64,000 bases of DNA from Leptotrichia sp. oral taxon 218 (GCF_018128225.1 NZ_CP072377.1:1116001-1180000); one strand, 5' to 3'; numbered from the stretch's first letter, positions 43,752 through 52,515 are shown. Numbers and translations are program-made. The notes: generated from the letters alone by a model not told the origin.

Positions 43752-44222
43752 ATGTTCTCATTGAATAAAAGAAATGGAAAAAATTTGAAATTTTTTAGCA
43801 TGACAATATTTATCTTGTTTACAGTTAATACTTACACATATTGGGATTTTGATCCAAAAAGAGGGTATGGCGAATTAGATTATACCCCAGCATACGAATG
43901 TTACCGTTTTGATACAGGAAAGTTATGTGAAGAATCTACTCAAAATAATAATTCTAAATTAGACATTTCAGAAAATATTGATGAAATAATGAATAAAGTT
44001 TTAAATGGAAATGAAGAAATATTAAATCAATATTCATCAGATGAATTAAAAACTATTAGAAATACAATATATGCAAAAAAAGGATATATCTTCAAAAATA
44101 AAGATTTAAAAAAGTATTTTTCAAAAAAATCATGGTATAAAGGATATACTTCCGATGAAAACCAAATTTCACTTTCTTCTGATGAAAAAACATTTATAGA
44201 TATAGTTAAAAGTTATGAATAA
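43752..44222 (+). CDS. YARHG-domain exported protein
   Basis: 156 aa from ATG 43752; a longer GTG start at 43740 is one base from AAGGAG and so unlikely, though the ATG is 13 bases from it. An N-terminal hydrophobic signal (about residues 14-27, FSMTIFILFTVNTYT) and the YARHG-type domain LKTIRNTIYAKKGYIFKNKD with KYFSKKSWYKG (about 95-135). YARHG is an extracellular domain of unknown function in bacteria. Two further small genes follow on the same strand; a G9 promoter lies 130 bases upstream. Confidence 0.7.
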   Translation: MFSLNKRNGKNLKFFSMTIFILFTVNTYTYWDFDPKRGYGELDYTPAYECYRFDTGKLCEESTQNNNSKLDISENIDEIMNKVLNGNEEILNQYSSDELKTIRNTIYAKKGYIFKNKDLKKYFSKKSWYKGYTSDENQISLSSDEKTFIDIVKSYE

Positions 44223-44242
44223 ATTAATAGGAGGTAATAAAA

Positions 44243-44380
44243 ATGAATGAAAGAATCAAATATGAATGCAGCTATTGTAAAACAAGAATAGGAACACAAG
44301 GTCAACCACCTAAAGGAAATAGTTGTCCTAAATCACCAAATAAAAAACATGATTGGAAAATAATAAAGAAAAATTATTAA
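44243..44380 (+). CDS. Small Cys/His-containing protein, zinc-ribbon-like
   Basis: 45 aa, ATG start with a textbook AGGAGG seven bases upstream, 20 bases after the YARHG gene. The only visible features are CSYC (CxxC), a lone CPKSP Cys and KKHDWK near the C-terminus: two CxxC/C plus His, which could bind one zinc ion. Very small and basic. I know no function for it; such CxxC-C-HxW mini-proteins appear beside effector or exported-protein genes. Confidence 0.65.
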   Translation: MNERIKYECSYCKTRIGTQGQPPKGNSCPKSPNKKHDWKIIKKNY

Positions 44381-44419
44381 TAAAGATAAATTACAATTGA
44401 TCTTAGAAAGGAAATTAAA

Positions 44420-45091
44420 ATGGCAGATGGTAATAAAGACAAAGAAATTCTAGAATTAAAGAAAAAAATACAAGAATTAGAAAATAAATCCCCAAAAAAA
44501 ATGAATAAAACATTTTTTTTAATATTTCTAGTAATTTTATTTTTTATAGTAGGAATATTATTCTTAAATAAAAATAAAAACAAAACAGAAGCTGTAAAAG
44601 AAAATACTGATCTTTCAGGAATTTCAATAGAAGGTCCTAAAAATAATGAAACTACTGCAGATGAAGATGAAGAGATTACTGATGTAGCTCCAGAGAAACC
44701 ACAATATCAAAGCACAATCGAATTAAACGAGTATGAAACATGGGCATCAAGTCATCCTTATATGCCTAATTGTAGGGGACCAAGAGAAGCATATTTTGAT
44801 GAAAATACAGGAACTGGTAAAATTAAATATACAAGATGTGTCTTTAATCCAGATACTTTGAAAAATAATTCTGGAGATCCTAAAGATGAATATTTGTGGC
44901 TAACTATAAAATTTCCTAATTTAACAAAAGAACATTTTGATTCATTAAAAAATTCTGAATTTACATTTTTTGATCCAGATAATGTCATTAATCAAGTAGA
45001 AGGTTCATTTTATGAGTATAGTGGTGCATGGATAACTAATCAAGAGATTACTAATATTAATTATGAAAGTTTTAAAGCATTAAAATTTTAA
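44420..45091 (+). CDS. Unrecognised single-pass membrane protein
   Basis: 223 aa; RBS AGAAAGGAA before the ATG. Residues 1-28 form a charged helical segment (KDKEILELKKKIQELENKS) followed by a TM helix (about 33-50, FFLIFLVILFFIVGILFL), a Glu/Asp/Thr-rich linker (55-95) and a C-terminal domain with two Cys (PNCRGPREAYFDE and RCVFNP) and many aromatic residues. The topology suggests an inner-membrane anchor with the domain outside. It ends the three-gene cassette. No function is known to me. Confidence 0.6.
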   Translation: MADGNKDKEILELKKKIQELENKSPKKMNKTFFLIFLVILFFIVGILFLNKNKNKTEAVKENTDLSGISIEGPKNNETTADEDEEITDVAPEKPQYQSTIELNEYETWASSHPYMPNCRGPREAYFDENTGTGKIKYTRCVFNPDTLKNNSGDPKDEYLWLTIKFPNLTKEHFDSLKNSEFTFFDPDNVINQVEGSFYEYSGAWITNQEITNINYESFKALKF

Positions 45092-45097
45092 CAATTT

Positions 45098-45140
45098 AAA
45101 AATAGAGAATCAAATTTAGAATATCAAATTCTCTATTTTT
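45098..45140. terminator. Bidirectional terminator between the cassette and trmD
   Basis: AAAAATAGAGAAT (45098-45110) pairs with ATTCTCTATTTTT (45128-45140); A/T runs flank both sides. Confidence 0.8.
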
Positions 45141-45153
45141 TATTCAAATTTTT

Positions 45154-45906
45154 TTATAGTTTTTTATACTTTTTTCTATAAAACTTCAAAAACTCCTCAT
45201 CTTCAGCTAACTTTTTCTCAAATAAATCTTTCCGATTTTGAATAGTTTTCTCAATCGACTTCATCTGCCTAAACTCATCTATTTTTGCATGATTTCCACT
45301 CCTTAAAACCTCTGGTACTTCCATTCCATCAATTTCTACAGGTCTTGTATATTGCGGAAACCCTAAAAGTCCATTATAAAATGAATCCGTTTCAAAAGAT
45401 TCTTTTTTTATTACACCATTTTTTATCCGAATGACAGAATCCATCAAAACTAGCGACGGCAAATCGCCACTGCTTAAAACATAATCTCCAATTGAAATTT
45501 CTTCGTCAACAAATTTATCAATAACTCTTTGGTCAAGACCCTCATAACGACCTGAAATCAGCACAATTTCATCTTTTTGAGAAAGTTCTGTAACTTTTTT
45601 GTGCGTCAATTGCTTTCCTTGCGGAGATAAAAATATTACATATGGTTTTTTTAATTCTGAATTTTCATTTTTAAAATATTCAAAATTTTCATAGAAATAA
45701 TTCCAGTAGGCTTCTGGCTTTAAAACCATTCCAGCACCGCCACCAAAAGGGATGTCGTCCATTTGACTGTGTTTATTTCTTGCATAATCACGAATATTAA
45801 TAATTTCGTAATCTATTATATTTTTATCAACTGCTCTTTTTAAAATAGTTTGTGATAAATACTTCTCAAAAAGTTCAGGAAATAAAGTTAAAACATTAAA
45901 TTTCAT
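45154..45906 (-). CDS. trmD: tRNA (guanine-37-N1)-methyltransferase
   Basis: 250 aa from ATG 45906, which gives the conserved MKFNVLTLFPELF; the longer GTG frame starts at 45921. Family blocks GGGAGMVLKPE, LISGRYEGLDQRVID, VLSSGDLPSLVLMD and KESFETDSFYNGLLGFPQYTR (residues about 170-190) are complete. It methylates G37 next to the anticodon and prevents frameshifts. It follows rimM. Confidence 0.96.
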   Translation of the reverse strand: MKFNVLTLFPELFEKYLSQTILKRAVDKNIIDYEIINIRDYARNKHSQMDDIPFGGGAGMVLKPEAYWNYFYENFEYFKNENSELKKPYVIFLSPQGKQLTHKKVTELSQKDEIVLISGRYEGLDQRVIDKFVDEEISIGDYVLSSGDLPSLVLMDSVIRIKNGVIKKESFETDSFYNGLLGFPQYTRPVEIDGMEVPEVLRSGNHAKIDEFRQMKSIEKTIQNRKDLFEKKLAEDEEFLKFYRKKYKKL

Positions 45907-45930
45907 TGTATTATTTCTCACTTTCTATCT

Positions 45931-46437
45931 CTATCTCATTCCGTCAATCAAATTTACTTCGACTCTTCCGTTTTCAAAATCTATTTTTTTGACAAATTCG
46001 TCAATCAACGGAATCATAATTTCTTTTTTAGTTTTTATATCTTCAACTATCAAAATTTCATGTGCAGCAGTTTCCATCACATCTGTAATTTCCCCAACTT
46101 TTTCATTGTCTAAAAAAACTTCTATTCCAAGCAAGTCTTTTATGTAAAACTCATCTTCCGTCTTTTTTGGCAGCAAATCTCTTCTTATTTTTAATTTAAA
46201 TCCATTTAATTTCTGAGCTTCGTCAATATTTTTTATTTCTTCAAAATCTAAAATTGCTTTTTTTTCATTTAATCGTTTCACATTTTTTACACAAAGAATT
46301 TTTTTAATTTCTTCTTTTTCAAGCAAAACTCTCTCACCCTTAATTAACTCAATTTCCTCAAAAATCGAATTAATTTTCACACTTCCCCGTAAATGATGCG
46401 TTCCCACAATTGTCCCGATATTAATTAAATTTTCCAT
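45931..46437 (-). CDS. rimM: 16S rRNA processing protein RimM
   Basis: 168 aa from ATG 46437 (the longer TTG frame starts at 46446). LINIGTIVGTHHLRGSVKIN and the PRC-barrel half with YIKDLLGIEVFLDNEKVGEI and MIPLIDEFVKKIDF are RimM hallmarks. It helps 30S head maturation. Usual neighbour of trmD. Confidence 0.95.
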   Translation of the reverse strand: MENLINIGTIVGTHHLRGSVKINSIFEEIELIKGERVLLEKEEIKKILCVKNVKRLNEKKAILDFEEIKNIDEAQKLNGFKLKIRRDLLPKKTEDEFYIKDLLGIEVFLDNEKVGEITDVMETAAHEILIVEDIKTKKEIMIPLIDEFVKKIDFENGRVEVNLIDGMR

Positions 46438-46475
46438 TTTTTTCAAAAAATTCTCACTTTCTTAAATTATATTAA

Positions 46476-46904
46476 TTATAGTTCTTTTCTTAATTTCGTA
46501 AAATTTCTACTTTCTTCAGCAATCAATCTCAAATCTTCCAAATCCATATCCGAAGAATTTGCTGCGACAGCCGATAAAACTCCTTCCACAATTGGAGCAT
46601 CAACAATTCTTGCGTCAACTTCCCCTTCCAATTCTTTTACCACTTGCATAGCATTAAAAATTGAACTTCCCATATCCACAAAAATTAATACTCCAGCGCC
46701 ACTATCAGCGGAAATCACTGCATTTTTCATATTTTCTACATTTGTACCATAAACTTCCCTTTCAACATCTCCACCATTCACAATTGGAAAATCTTCCTGT
46801 CTTAAAACTTTTGCAAAATTAATAATTTCTTCAGCAAGTTTGTTATTATGACTCGCAACAACGACTCCAACTAAATTTTTATTTTTCATATTTTTACTTT
46901 CCAT
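46476..46904 (-). CDS. PTS IIA-Man-fold phosphotransfer protein, DhaM-like
   Basis: 142 aa, ATG 46904 with AAGGGA upstream. A IIA-Man fold with the phosphorylatable His in VVVASHNNKLAEE (His 19), then VDMGSSIFNAMQVV and VDAPIVEGVLSAVAANS as in DhaM, the phosphotransfer subunit of PTS-dependent dihydroxyacetone kinase. dhaK and dhaL are not visible in the window. Here it sits inside the trmD-rimM cluster, an odd place; it might serve a different kinase. Confidence 0.75.
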   Translation of the reverse strand: MESKNMKNKNLVGVVVASHNNKLAEEIINFAKVLRQEDFPIVNGGDVEREVYGTNVENMKNAVISADSGAGVLIFVDMGSSIFNAMQVVKELEGEVDARIVDAPIVEGVLSAVAANSSDMDLEDLRLIAEESRNFTKLRKEL

Positions 46905-46940
46905 AGTTTTTCCCTTAATTTTTCCTTCCTTAAAAAATAT

Positions 46941-47504
46941 TTAATTTTCTCCAAGTAATCTATCCAAAATTATTGACACTGCGCTTCTGACACACAAATG
47001 ATTATATTTTGTTTTTCCACGAATAGGTTTTAAAATTTTATAAGACAAATCCATAATTTCATCAGTAAGTCCCCAACCCGTTCCAAATAAAATAAGATAT
47101 GGTGCTTCGTCTTCTATCATCTCTTTTCCCAAAACATCGTAATCAACTGAATTTGAAAAGATTCTCGCAGAAGTTGTTATAATTTTTGGTTTTCTCCCTT
47201 CAAGTTTTTCAATTGTCTCAACCGAACTTTGCACAGAATCTTCAAGTTCCGTATTTTCAAACGCTTCGTTCCTATTTTTATTAAATTCTATTCCATCACC
47301 TTCAGTCCAGAAACCGATAATTCTACTTGTCAGCTCTTTTTGAGCATCAACAGGTGTTATAATAAAATATTTTTTTATATCATAAGTTCTACAAGTTCTT
47401 GAAATATCGTGTATATCAAAATTTGTAACCGAAGTCGCAACCACATCGCTATTTTTATTATATACAGGATAGTGAACCAATCCTACATAAATATTATTTC
47501 TCAT
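46941..47504 (-). CDS. SPOUT RNA methyltransferase of the trmD cluster (PF09936-like)
   Basis: 187 aa. NIYVGLVHYPVYNKNSDVVA, FDIHDISRTCRTYDI, a LILFGTGWGLTDEI knot and a final YNHLCVRSAVSIILDRLLGE match the RNA-methyltransferase family often encoded next to trmD/rimM. The RNA target is unknown to me. It is the first gene of the minus-strand set PF09936-dhaM-rimM-trmD. Confidence 0.8.
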   Translation of the reverse strand: MRNNIYVGLVHYPVYNKNSDVVATSVTNFDIHDISRTCRTYDIKKYFIITPVDAQKELTSRIIGFWTEGDGIEFNKNRNEAFENTELEDSVQSSVETIEKLEGRKPKIITTSARIFSNSVDYDVLGKEMIEDEAPYLILFGTGWGLTDEIMDLSYKILKPIRGKTKYNHLCVRSAVSIILDRLLGEN

Positions 47505-47833
47505 TTTTTATTTTTTTTCCTTTCTTTTTTTAATTTTAATTTTAATTTTTTTTAGTTTTTTAATTTATTATCTTAAATATTGTTATTTTCTTTTTTATTC
47601 TTTTTTTTTAGTTTTTTATTTAAAAATTTTTTATTTTAAAAATTTTATAATTTTAGTTTTTTTTTAGTTTTTTAATTTATTATCTTAAATATTGTTATTT
47701 TCTTTTTTATTCTCTTTTTTTTAGTTTTTTATTTAAAAATTTTTTATTTTAAAAATTTTATAATTTTAGTTTTTTTTAGTTTTTTCAATGTCTCTTATAA
47801 TTCTTTAATTTTTTAATTCTTTAATTTTTTAAA
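47505..47833. other. Intergenic region, mostly a tandem duplication
   Basis: No gene seen. Bases 47551-47790 are a duplicated, extremely AT-rich (poly-T/A) stretch reported separately; the remainder is T-rich. Confidence 0.7.
47551..47790. repeat. Tandem duplication, unit about 112 bases
   Basis: The marker AATTTATTATCTTAAATATT begins at 47562 and again at 47674; the flanking bases are the same in both copies apart from a C inserted in a T run of copy 2 and small T-run changes. A third, partial copy starts near 47775. The near-identity points to a recent duplication. Confidence 0.85.
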
Positions 47834-48934
47834 TTAATTCTCTAATTCTTCGTTTTTTATTTTTCTATAACCTTTTATCATTTTATTATCTTCTTCATAC
47901 GATGAAATCATTATAAACAAAAGTACCGTCTGAATCCAAAATATTGTAAAGTCCGTCAAATTGTGAAAGATTACTCCAACTATTAAAGCAATTTTTAAAA
48001 TATTGTTTCTATCTTTTTTCAAAATTTCATATAAATATCTGAAAAAAACGGTCGCAAGTAAAATTGTTCCAATTAGTCCATAACTTAAAAGAAACTCTAC
48101 AATTGCATTGTGCGAATGTGGATAGACATGGTTTGTGAACTTGTAATAAAAAAAGTTTCCGTGTCCATACAAAAAATTTGTTCTCTTAAAAGCTATAATT
48201 GCCATTTGCACAATTTCCACTCTCAGCCAAAAATATTCCACAAAAGTATCCATTCGAAGAAAAGGGAAAATATGAAGATAAACTCCCAAAATATAAACTA
48301 AAAGTACAAAAGTTCCAAAGATAAAATATCTTTTATCCAAAAAATAGAAGAGTAAAACAAAAATTCCTAAAATTACTGCAATTAGCGATGAACGAGAGCC
48401 ACTTAAAAAAATTGTCGCCATATTTGAGAAAAAAAACAAAATATTTTTTTTATTTCTTTTTTCAAAAAATAAATATAAATTCACAATCGCTCCCATCATC
48501 ATAACGCTTCCTAAATAATTCGGATTAAAAAATGCAAAATATCCAATTCTACCTTTTGTCAAAATAAATTCAACAATTCCAACCAAAAATGGAATTACCG
48601 AAAATTTTGAAATTATCTGTAAAATTTCCTGCTTTACTTCGACATCAACTTCCAAAGTATAATATCTTCCAACAATTAGGCACAGAAATATTGGAATTGC
48701 CACAAGCCCTAAAATATTTTTATAAAAGAGCGACATTATTATCGAAAATCCTAAAACAGCTCCAATTGTAACTAATGCCCTATCTTTCAATATTTTTTTA
48801 TATTCTTTTGAGATAAAAATTTCAAACAGTATTAAGATGCTAAATAAAATTACTAAAATATAATGAATAAAAATAGAAGCTCCCAATAATAAATATAATT
48901 TTTCTAAATATTTTTGTCTTTTTATTATTTCCAC
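47834..48934 (-). CDS. O-antigen ligase/polymerase family membrane protein (Wzy_C)
   Basis: 366 aa from a GTG start (48934) with AAGGAG five bases upstream. About ten to twelve TM helices. Family marks are LSGSRSSLIAVILGIF (about residues 175-190) and YPHSHNAIVEFLLSYGLIG (about 268-286), with the conserved His and Arg of the periplasmic loop. Such enzymes join or polymerise O-antigen units at the periplasmic face. Whether ligase (WaaL) or polymerase (Wzy) cannot be told. It follows the U32 gene by 24 bases. Confidence 0.8.
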   Translation of the reverse strand: MEIIKRQKYLEKLYLLLGASIFIHYILVILFSILILFEIFISKEYKKILKDRALVTIGAVLGFSIIMSLFYKNILGLVAIPIFLCLIVGRYYTLEVDVEVKQEILQIISKFSVIPFLVGIVEFILTKGRIGYFAFFNPNYLGSVMMMGAIVNLYLFFEKRNKKNILFFFSNMATIFLSGSRSSLIAVILGIFVLLFYFLDKRYFIFGTFVLLVYILGVYLHIFPFLRMDTFVEYFWLRVEIVQMAIIAFKRTNFLYGHGNFFYYKFTNHVYPHSHNAIVEFLLSYGLIGTILLATVFFRYLYEILKKDRNNILKIALIVGVIFHNLTDFTIFWIQTVLLFIMISSYEEDNKMIKGYRKIKNEELEN

Positions 48935-48958
48935 TTTTTCTCCTTAAATTTTTAATTT

Positions 48959-51151
48959 TTATAAAACTCCCTGTTCAAAAGCATATGGAGTATATTTCCC
49001 AGTTTTTGTCGTCAAACTTTCAATAATTTTTTTTATTTCTTCTTCTGTCTCAAAAGTAAAATCAAGTCTTAACTCATCAAGTCCAAGCTCCAAAATTTCA
49101 TCCAACTTAGGAATTAAATTCATAGGCTTGTTCAAATAAAGCTCAATGTTATCTAAATCATTTTTTGCAATTTTATATTTGTCATAAAACTCTCCCTCAA
49201 GCTCTTTATACTTTTCATTAAAAATTTTATGCTCGATATACATTCCCTTCAAATGACCATAAATCACAAGCCCTTTTTTTATTTTGTCAGTTTTTATAAC
49301 TTTCAATTGCCGATAGCTTAGTTCAGGCGACAAAAATACAGTTTCCAAATTTAGAAATCGAGAAAAAACTTCTACTGTAAAATTGTTAAAAACATTTAAG
49401 TTCCAATCAAGTGATTGCCCTTTTAATCCATTTTTTTCGCCCATCACAACTTGATAAAGATTTGATGCCAAATTTGTGTTTATTTCTATTTTATCAAGAT
49501 TCTTCTCTTTTGCCACATCAAACTGCTTTTTATAAATTTTAGCAATTCCAAGCTTACGACAAACTTTTTCCTGCTCTTTATTTGAAACAAGTGCAGAAAA
49601 AATAGGTTTTTTCACAACTTTTTCTTGCAAAAATTCATATTCTCTCTTTTCAGGTGCAACTCTTTTGTAAGACGCTAAAAGCTCTTTAGAAAGCTCTTGT
49701 GTGCACAATCTTTTTAAATTTTTAAGTTCACTAAATGGAATAAACGAATTTCCATCATAAATTATTTTAACATTTGCAAGTTCAAATGATGTATCGCCAA
49801 GTTCCGCAATTTTCTCAGCAATTTGCTCTTTTGAAATCATTTTTTTTGCAATTTCATCCAAAACAAAATTACTTTCTTTTGTGACCGTTATTTTTTCATT
49901 TTTCAAATTTTTAATCTCAAAAGTAAGTTTCAATTTTTTACCTTTTTCGGCAACAAATTCTGCATCAATGGCAGAAAATCTTTTGGAAACTTTTATATTG
50001 TGAATAATTTTGTCATTGAGTTCTTTAGAATAATTTTTATAAATATATTTTGTCCCTTTTGGAAGTTTTCCAATCGAAATCGTGTCATTTTTTCTAGCTT
50101 TTTGAACTTTTTTCCCATTAAAAATAATTTTATTGACATATTCTCCCGAAATCTTCTCAAAATTTTCATCAACAAATTGAACTCCGTCACCTAAAATTAA
50201 CTCATCGTCAATTTTAAAATTATTCGACTCATCTAGCTTAACTCCCAAAAAATATCCAAAATTTGAAGAATACTTTTGATTCATAAGTTTGTTATCCAAA
50301 TAAAAATAACCCTTGGAATATCCTCTGTTAAAAAGTTTATAACTTTCTGTCGGTCTAGGCGTTCCCTTTAAAATATTGTCGTAATAACTTACCGTTTCAA
50401 AGACATACTCGCTAGATTTTTTCCGTCCTTCAACTTTTAGCGCATCAACTCCAATCTCTTTTAACAAATTAATCTCTTTTTCCTGCAAAAACTGATCATT
50501 TGGACTCAAAAAATACGCACTTTTCCCATTTTCATCAGTAAATTTTTTTCTGCAAGAATAAGCGCAAAGTCCACGATTTCCACTTCTTCCGCCAATAAAG
50601 CTACTTATATAGCAATTTCCTGAATACGAGATACAAAGCGATCCTGACACAAAAATTTCTAGCTCAATATCAGTATTTTTTCTAATTTCTTTAATTTCCT
50701 CAAAAGATAATTCCCTTGCAAGACAAACTCTGCTAAGTCCCATTTCTTTTAACCTATTGGCTTCAATATGATTAGCAACCGTCATTTGCGTACTTGCATG
50801 AAGTTTTAAATTTGGAAAATTCTCTTTTAAAAATTTGACCAATCCTAAATCCTGCACAATAACTGCATCAACACCATATTCATACACTCTTTTTATGTTA
50901 TTATACATACTTTTAATTTCACTGTCTTTTAAAATTGTATTAAAAGCCATAATCGCTTTAACACCGTGCAAATGTGCATAGTCAATCGCACTAAACACTT
51001 CTTTCATGTCCAAATTTTCATTATTTCTTCTGGCACTAAATCCTTTCAGACCAAAAAAAACTTCATTCGCTCCAGCCTTTACCGCCGCAACTAGTTTTTC
51101 ATAATTTCCAGCTGGTGCTAAAATATTTAATTTATTATTTTTTTTAATCAC
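48959..51151 (-). CDS. U32 family peptidase / RlhA-like (with DUF3656-type C-terminal region)
   Basis: 730 aa. The U32 core (1-290) has LNILAPAGNYEKLVAAVKAG, ARRNNENLDM, FVSGSLCISYSGNCYISS and RGLCAYSCRKKF with a conserved Cys set likely to hold an iron-sulfur cluster. The long second part (about 300-730) resembles DUF3656 regions of RlhA, which hydroxylates 23S rRNA C2501 in E. coli. The start MIKKNNKLNI has weak RBS GGAGAG. Exact function inferred from family. Confidence 0.8.
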   Translation of the reverse strand: MIKKNNKLNILAPAGNYEKLVAAVKAGANEVFFGLKGFSARRNNENLDMKEVFSAIDYAHLHGVKAIMAFNTILKDSEIKSMYNNIKRVYEYGVDAVIVQDLGLVKFLKENFPNLKLHASTQMTVANHIEANRLKEMGLSRVCLARELSFEEIKEIRKNTDIELEIFVSGSLCISYSGNCYISSFIGGRSGNRGLCAYSCRKKFTDENGKSAYFLSPNDQFLQEKEINLLKEIGVDALKVEGRKKSSEYVFETVSYYDNILKGTPRPTESYKLFNRGYSKGYFYLDNKLMNQKYSSNFGYFLGVKLDESNNFKIDDELILGDGVQFVDENFEKISGEYVNKIIFNGKKVQKARKNDTISIGKLPKGTKYIYKNYSKELNDKIIHNIKVSKRFSAIDAEFVAEKGKKLKLTFEIKNLKNEKITVTKESNFVLDEIAKKMISKEQIAEKIAELGDTSFELANVKIIYDGNSFIPFSELKNLKRLCTQELSKELLASYKRVAPEKREYEFLQEKVVKKPIFSALVSNKEQEKVCRKLGIAKIYKKQFDVAKEKNLDKIEINTNLASNLYQVVMGEKNGLKGQSLDWNLNVFNNFTVEVFSRFLNLETVFLSPELSYRQLKVIKTDKIKKGLVIYGHLKGMYIEHKIFNEKYKELEGEFYDKYKIAKNDLDNIELYLNKPMNLIPKLDEILELGLDELRLDFTFETEEEIKKIIESLTTKTGKYTPYAFEQGVL

Positions 51152-51186
51152 TTCATTTTCTCTCCATAAAAATTTATTTTATTTAT

Positions 51187-51215
51187 ATTATACCAAATTA
51201 ATTAACTTTTTCCAA
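51187..51215 (-). promoter_or_regulatory. Promoter of the U32 gene
   Basis: Minus strand TTGGAA (51210-51215), 17 bases, TATAAT (51187-51192) preceded by TGG (extended -10). Confidence 0.6.
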
Positions 51216-51251
51216 TAAATAAAAAATATAATATTTAATTTTTCAAAAAAA

Positions 51252-51276
51252 ATTCTCCCAAATTTTTTGAGAGAAT
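51252..51276 (-). terminator. Terminator of htrA
   Basis: ATTCTC (51252-51257) and GAGAAT (51271-51276) with an A/T-rich loop; on the minus strand eight Ts follow. Confidence 0.75.
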
Positions 51277-51299
51277 CTTTTTATTTTTTTATTTTTAAA

Positions 51300-52439
51300 T
51301 TATCTTCTTTGAGTATTTCTCTGTTGATTTGTATAGCTAAATGCTTCTAATTTCATTGCTATATTTTTTTCTTTTCCACCTGAGAAAACTTTTAAGTTTA
51401 TAGTTTCTCCTGTTTTCTTAGCTGCCACTTCCCCTATAAATGCTCCCGCAGAAGTTAAAGTTTTTCCATCTATTTCAAGAATGACATCTCCTGCTTTTAA
51501 TCCATATTTTGAAGCTGGAGAACCTGGATAAACTTGTTGAACTATTATTCCTGTTGAATATGGGATATTTCTCTGTTTTTTAATTTCTTGTGTCAAATCT
51601 AGTACAGAAATTCCGACATAAGGTCTTTCATATTTTCCAGATTTTATAATTGAATCTCTTACATTTGATGCAAGATTTGATGGAATTGCAAAACTAAGTC
51701 CAACACTTCCTCCATTTGTTGAATAAATTGCAGTATTTACTCCAATTACATCTCCATTAATGTTAAGTAACGGTCCTCCACTATTTCCTTGATTAATTGC
51801 AGCATCTGTCTGAATAAAGTTTTCAACTTGTTCAATTCCAAGCGAACTTCTTCCAGACGCACCAATTACTCCAACTGTCATCGAACTATTTAATCCCAAA
51901 GGATTTCCAAATGCAATAGCCCAATGTCCTATTTTTATATTGTCTGAATTTGCAAATTTAAGTGGTTTAAATGTTTTGTTTGTAGAAACTTTTAAAATTG
52001 CAATGTCGACTTCTGGAGAAGTTCCCACCAATTTTGCCAAATATTCTTGTCCATCTGACATTTTTACATAAATTTCATCGGCACCACTAATAACATGGTT
52101 ATTTGTCATAATATATCCATCGCTTGAAATAATAAACCCAGATCCCAAACTTCCAGTTTCTTTTCTTTCTTGTCTTACTCCCGAAGTTCCAAATAAAAAG
52201 GCTTCCAATGGATTATAAGTCTGTACTACAATTGTAGATTTTGTTCTAATATTTACGATTGAATCTTTTGCTTTGTCATAAACAGCTGCAAATGCATCCT
52301 GTGCTCTATACATATCACCAGTTACATTAGTATTTTGAACAACTTGTTTATCTGATAAAATTTCTGATTTTGCCATTGCTGTCCCACTTGCAAGTGTTGC
52401 GGCTAAAAATGATGCAGTCAATATATTTTTAATTTTCAT
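51300..52439 (-). CDS. HtrA/Deg family periplasmic serine protease
   Basis: 379 aa from ATG 52439 (RBS AAAGGAATT), not the TTG at 52460. Signal peptide 1-23 ending AMA. Trypsin-like domain with His 115 (TNNHVISG), Asp 145 (EVDIAILKV), Ser 220 (QGNSGGPLL) and one PDZ domain (about 265-355). A single PDZ makes it DegS-like in layout although the protein has a cleavable signal. It degrades misfolded periplasmic proteins. It has its own terminator and a long leader. Confidence 0.93.
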   Translation of the reverse strand: MKIKNILTASFLAATLASGTAMAKSEILSDKQVVQNTNVTGDMYRAQDAFAAVYDKAKDSIVNIRTKSTIVVQTYNPLEAFLFGTSGVRQERKETGSLGSGFIISSDGYIMTNNHVISGADEIYVKMSDGQEYLAKLVGTSPEVDIAILKVSTNKTFKPLKFANSDNIKIGHWAIAFGNPLGLNSSMTVGVIGASGRSSLGIEQVENFIQTDAAINQGNSGGPLLNINGDVIGVNTAIYSTNGGSVGLSFAIPSNLASNVRDSIIKSGKYERPYVGISVLDLTQEIKKQRNIPYSTGIIVQQVYPGSPASKYGLKAGDVILEIDGKTLTSAGAFIGEVAAKKTGETINLKVFSGGKEKNIAMKLEAFSYTNQQRNTQRR

Positions 52440-52463
52440 TTTTTTAATTCCTTTCGACAATTT

Positions 52464-52487
52464 AATAATTCAATAATTCAATAATTC
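52464..52487. repeat. Three tandem copies of AATAATTC in the htrA leader
   Basis: Perfect 8-base units at 52464-52471, 52472-52479 and 52480-52487. Confidence 0.8.
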
Positions 52488-52515
52488 TTAATTTTCAATA
52501 ATTTTTTCAATTTTT

